Shown here: positions 5,456 to 8,201 of the stretch, in pieces | Numbering within the stretch: position 1 is the first letter of the stretch | Layout: every line of letters begins with the position of its first letter | The notes under the pieces: generated by a model | The model's input: the letters and a program-made list of their open reading frames with translations, nothing else | Told to the model about the DNA's origin: nothing | Database searches by the model: none | Program-made: the position numbers and the translations under genes | Assembly (NCBI GenBank): GCA_964452105.1 | Contig: CAYVLI010000024.1 | Location: 1 to 8,201, forward strand | Source: CAYVLI01 sp964452105 [NCBI: uncultured Nitrospinota bacterium] | GTDB lineage: Bacteria > JAUXIQ01 | Reading direction: 5' to 3' | Length of the DNA: 8,201 bases

Positions 5456-7750
5456 TTACCTCTTGACTAATGTTTTTTTGAAAGTCTGGATTAGTCCGGG
5501 CATCAACAGCAGGGTGGCGACAGCGCTCAACATCATTATGGCAGCCAGGAAGCCACCCACCGTCTGATATGGCGTCAGTGGGGCGAAAAGCAACGGCGCA
5601 AACCCTATGGTGATTACCAGCGCGTTCCTGAAGATGGCCCTGGCGGGCTCGCCGAATATGCCCTCGAAAGCTCGTTCGAGCTCTACGCCCTCGGCTAACC
5701 TCGCCCTCAGCCTCTGTATGAAATGGATGGCGAAGTCTATGGAAAGACCGAGGCTCAACGCGGATAAAACGGCCACTGGCATGTCGTACTCTTTTCCCGC
5801 CAAACCTATCGCACCATAGGTGAGCACTATTGTGAAGGTGAGGGGAAGCATGGAAACAAGACCCCATCTGATGGAGCGGAACAGAATGGTCATCAGGATC
5901 AGGACCGCCACGAAGCTGCCCAACAGGGCCCTGAGCATTCCTACCACCATCTTCTGCTGCCAGACCACGTTCAAATAGGTGAGCCCAGCCCAGTCCATTT
6001 TGATGCCCGGAGGGAGGGGGTTGTGACGGACGAAATCCTGCGCTACAGCCTCCACCCCTTGCATGTCTCTATTGTTGCCACTTTTCATCTGCAGCCAGAT
6101 GTTGACCTTGGTGTAGTCGTAGTCCACATAATTATCCAATTCATCCGGGTCGTCCGCGGAGGCCAGGAACAGGAAGAGGTATTGCGCCACCTCGGTACGG
6201 CTGGAGGGAATGACATTATATGATGCGTCCTCTCCATGGACCACGTAATTGACCCTCTTAATCACATCCACCAGGGAAGAGGCCTTGCCCACCACCTCCG
6301 TTTCCTCCAGCCTGCGCTGCAGTCTCTGCATATAGTTCAGCACAGCGGGGTCTTTTACGGCGTCATCTTCCTCCCCGGTCAAAACCAGATAGGCCATGTA
6401 AGTTCCGCCGAAGTGCTCGTTGAGCGCCCTGTCCGCCACCCTTATCCTGTGGCCTTTGTGAAACCAGTTGACCGGGTTGTCATTAACCACGATCCTGGAG
6501 ATGCCGAAAATCCCTATGGCAAACAGGACAATCATGACGGTCATGGTGGTTTTAACTTTAGAGGTTGATACCCTGCCGAAGCTGTTCATCAGCCTGTGAA
6601 TGGGCGAAGGTTTCTCTTCTCTCTTATCAAGGCCCTTCTGGAGCCATTTTTCTCTGGTTAGCATTATGGTCGCGGGTATGAATGTCACCGTCATGAGCCA
6701 TGCGGCCATGATTCCGAAGGCCACGAAGAGGCCGAAGACGCGCACCGGCGGGATAGGCGCCAGGGCCAAAGAAGCGAAGCCGACGGCCGAGGTCAGAGAT
6801 GTAAAAAGCATGGGCTTAAAAAGCTCATCCATGACCTTGAGAAGAGTCTGTTTGCGATCCCTGTATTGAGGGTATCGATCGTGAAACTGGCTGAGAATAT
6901 GCACGCTGTCAACCACCGCTATGGGCATGAGGAATATGGGGATCATGGAGCTCATGATGTGGACGCTGAACCCCATCCCTATGAGTAAACCCATGGCCCA
7001 GAACACGCTGAACATGGCCATGAACAGCGGTGGAATGACGAGGGTCAGTCTCTTGAAAAATATGAGCATTACGATGAAGATAATGAGCATGGCCATGGGG
7101 GCGGACATACCCATCTGCTTGAACATCTCCACGCCGAAAGTATCCTCGGCCACGGGCAGGCCGGCGATATAGTATTTCTCATCTCCCTGATACTCGGAGA
7201 GAATTTTTTCAATCTTCTGAGAAATTTTATAACTTAGATCCTTGCTTACTATGGGGATATATATGGCGATGGCCTTCCCGTCGCTGGAAACCAGTTTCTC
7301 TGCGAAAAGAGGATTATCTCTGGCTGCCCGAAAGAGTTTATCGGCTTCCTCCTGGGTTCCGGGCACCCTCGCCATCAGTCGGTCCACAACCATTGTCCCG
7401 TTTTCTGTGGTTACGTTATTGGTCGTTGTCGGGCTGATGAAATCCGCCCTCTCAACCCCCTTTATCTGAAGAATGCGGTCTATAATCTCAGCCGTCTTTT
7501 TAAGAGTTCCCGGATTGAAGGCTCCTTTCTCATTAACTATCCCAAGGACTAATTTGTCGTGTATATTGAAGTCCTCTTTGACCTTGTTGTGGAACACCCT
7601 GACGTATTCATTCTTATCCAGCATGTTTTCCGGGTCGGTATCCACCTTCATCTTGGGGAACTGCGTGGCGAAAAGAAAAGAGGCAATCAGGACAATAACG
7701 ATGGTGATTACAGGATGATCGATAGGGTTTTTAACGATACCTTTAGCCAT
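5456..7750 (-). CDS. MMPL/RND superfamily transporter (HpnN-like, predicted exporter)
   Basis: A 764-residue inner-membrane protein with the duplicated RND layout. TM1 is at about 13-31 and a periplasmic loop at 32-212, opening with VDTDPENML (36-44) as in COG1033/MMPL exporters. TM2-6 lie at about 214-365, TM7 at 402-420, a second periplasmic loop at 421-603, and TM8-12 at 604-757. D281 in PIAVVDSVHILSQFHD (TM4) and D672 in LGLSIDFAIHFIQRLR (TM10) are the pseudo-symmetric membrane aspartates expected for proton coupling. Relatives export lipids or hydrophobic compounds; hopanoid transporter HpnN is one example, and tripartite drug-pump RND proteins are longer (over 1000 residues). ATG at 7750 has AGGAG eight bases upstream. 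It is followed at 5 bp by the LolA-like carrier and then the barrel, so it is probably the energy-driven part of an envelope transport cassette. Both halves are intact. Substrate unknown. Confidence 0.93.
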   Translation of the reverse strand: MAKGIVKNPIDHPVITIVIVLIASFLFATQFPKMKVDTDPENMLDKNEYVRVFHNKVKEDFNIHDKLVLGIVNEKGAFNPGTLKKTAEIIDRILQIKGVERADFISPTTTNNVTTENGTMVVDRLMARVPGTQEEADKLFRAARDNPLFAEKLVSSDGKAIAIYIPIVSKDLSYKISQKIEKILSEYQGDEKYYIAGLPVAEDTFGVEMFKQMGMSAPMAMLIIFIVMLIFFKRLTLVIPPLFMAMFSVFWAMGLLIGMGFSVHIMSSMIPIFLMPIAVVDSVHILSQFHDRYPQYRDRKQTLLKVMDELFKPMLFTSLTSAVGFASLALAPIPPVRVFGLFVAFGIMAAWLMTVTFIPATIMLTREKWLQKGLDKREEKPSPIHRLMNSFGRVSTSKVKTTMTVMIVLFAIGIFGISRIVVNDNPVNWFHKGHRIRVADRALNEHFGGTYMAYLVLTGEEDDAVKDPAVLNYMQRLQRRLEETEVVGKASSLVDVIKRVNYVVHGEDASYNVIPSSRTEVAQYLFLFLASADDPDELDNYVDYDYTKVNIWLQMKSGNNRDMQGVEAVAQDFVRHNPLPPGIKMDWAGLTYLNVVWQQKMVVGMLRALLGSFVAVLILMTILFRSIRWGLVSMLPLTFTIVLTYGAIGLAGKEYDMPVAVLSALSLGLSIDFAIHFIQRLRARLAEGVELERAFEGIFGEPARAIFRNALVITIGFAPLLFAPLTPYQTVGGFLAAIMMLSAVATLLLMPGLIQTFKKTLVKR

Positions 7751-7808
7751 TTAAGCGTCTCCTATTCGAAGATAGGGATACTCGAATAAGTTACTCGAAG
7801 AAAATTCG
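7751..7808 (-). promoter_or_regulatory. Leader of the transporter gene with TAYTCGAA repeats and hairpin
   Basis: This 58-bp AT-rich spacer holds TACTCGAA at 7779-7786 and 7792-7799 (13-bp period), plus a one-mismatch copy TATTCGAA at 7763-7770. The last copy lies in a small dyad CCTAT/ATAGG (7761-7765 and 7772-7776, 6-base loop), whose 3' arm on the minus strand is part of the AGGAG ribosome site of the transporter. The repeats could be an operator and the hairpin a mild translational brake. I see no convincing -35/-10 pair, so a promoter is not claimed. Confidence 0.3.
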
Positions 7809-8201
7809 TTATAGCGACAAGGTAATCTCTGACTCTGAAGCTTCCTTGATATATGAAAAGACACCCACGATTTCATCTACCTCATCTATGAGATCCTCCT
7901 TCTGTAGTCCCATCATGTGCATCGGATTATCGCACACCCATATCTTCACCCCCAGTTCTTTTGCCTCGGCCAGCAGCTCGGGGATGGACTGCATGTTCTT
8001 CTTTTTCATCAGCTTCTTCATCATCGAGCGCCCCATACCCAACATGCTCATCTTGGATGGATTAATCTTGTCCATCCCGCCACGGGTCATGAAGTTCATC
8101 ATCTTATTCCTGAAATCGTCTCCCTTATACCCGACGTTGGGCTTCTTAAGTATATTGACACCGAAGCAGGTGAAGAGCATGACCACTTCCATACCCGAGG
8201 C
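7809..8201 (-). CDS. DsrE/DsrF/DrsH-like (DsrE2-type) protein, 5' end outside window
   Basis: A partial gene: 130 residues are visible and the frame is open to the edge. Several features place it in the DsrE2-like family: GMEVVMLFTCFGVNILKK, a Met-rich middle (KMSMLGMGRSMMKKLMKKKN), then IPELLAEAKELGVKIWVCDNPMHMMGL and EEL-like KEDLIDEV. Full-length members usually have about 30 more N-terminal residues with a first beta-strand and helix, so the Met at 8192 is most likely internal (GMEV motif), not the start. The conserved Cys encoded at 7932-7934 matches the family's candidate reactive cysteine; DsrE relatives carry persulfide sulfur or have regulatory roles, and the exact job of DsrE2 in anaerobes is unsettled. 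It lies 58 bp upstream of the MMPL transporter on the same strand and may be in its operon. Confidence 0.88.
   Translation of the reverse strand, partial: ASGMEVVMLFTCFGVNILKKPNVGYKGDDFRNKMMNFMTRGGMDKINPSKMSMLGMGRSMMKKLMKKKNMQSIPELLAEAKELGVKIWVCDNPMHMMGLQKEDLIDEVDEIVGVFSYIKEASESEITLSL

Noticed and set aside
5451-5867. Upstream extension of the LolA-like reading frame (139 extra residues) inside the transporter gene
   Set aside because: It overlaps the conserved TM10-12 region of the transporter in another frame, is rich in Arg/His without domain features, and the signal peptide with a good ribosome site begins at 5450.
6921-7172. Met-rich + strand open frame
   Set aside because: It is the complement of the His/Ile/Met codons of the transporter's membrane helices; not a gene.
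8190-8192. ATG as the start of the DsrE2-family gene
   Set aside because: The residues before it (Ala-Ser-Gly) continue the family pattern G-M-E-V, and no ribosome site can be seen in the few bases left; the true start is probably outside the window.

Overview
The window looks like a chromosomal piece from a Gram-negative anaerobe, most plausibly a Desulfobacterota ('deltaproteobacterial') lineage. The grounds are indirect. An outer-membrane beta-barrel protein and a periplasmic LolA-like protein require a diderm envelope. A cobalamin-binding radical SAM enzyme, a crotonase and a DsrE2-type sulfur protein side by side are common in anaerobic sulfur or syntrophic bacteria. Most genes have AGAGG/GAGG-type ribosome sites, and two appear to use TTG starts. 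No RNA gene, mobile element, CRISPR array or phage gene is visible.

Layout. Left part (12-2359, + strand): a B12-binding radical SAM enzyme, a 152-bp gap with a stem-loop, then an enoyl-CoA hydratase/isomerase family protein whose stop codon lies in the loop of a terminator-like hairpin. Right part (2395-8201, all on the - strand, so transcribed leftward): a partial DsrE2-family protein at the window edge, a 764-residue MMPL/RND transporter, a 272-residue LolA-like periplasmic protein, a 430-residue outer-membrane beta-barrel protein and a 251-residue two-helix membrane protein of unknown function. The two blocks converge at about 2360-2394.

How the genes work together. MMPL transporter, LolA-like carrier and beta-barrel are separated by 5 and 23 bp and form an evident operon. 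They cover inner membrane, periplasm and outer membrane, as expected for a machine that moves a lipid or other hydrophobic cargo across the envelope; the cargo cannot be read from the sequence. Similar MMPL/LolA-like/barrel neighbourhoods are known in other proteobacteria but are poorly characterised. DsrE2 lies 58 bp upstream of the transporter and may be its first co-transcribed gene. The unknown membrane protein is 165 bp downstream of the barrel and could be a further component or an independent gene. The most interesting targets are this envelope cassette, the unknown two-helix protein, the radical SAM enzyme of unknown substrate, and several small hairpins overlapping stop codons or ribosome sites.
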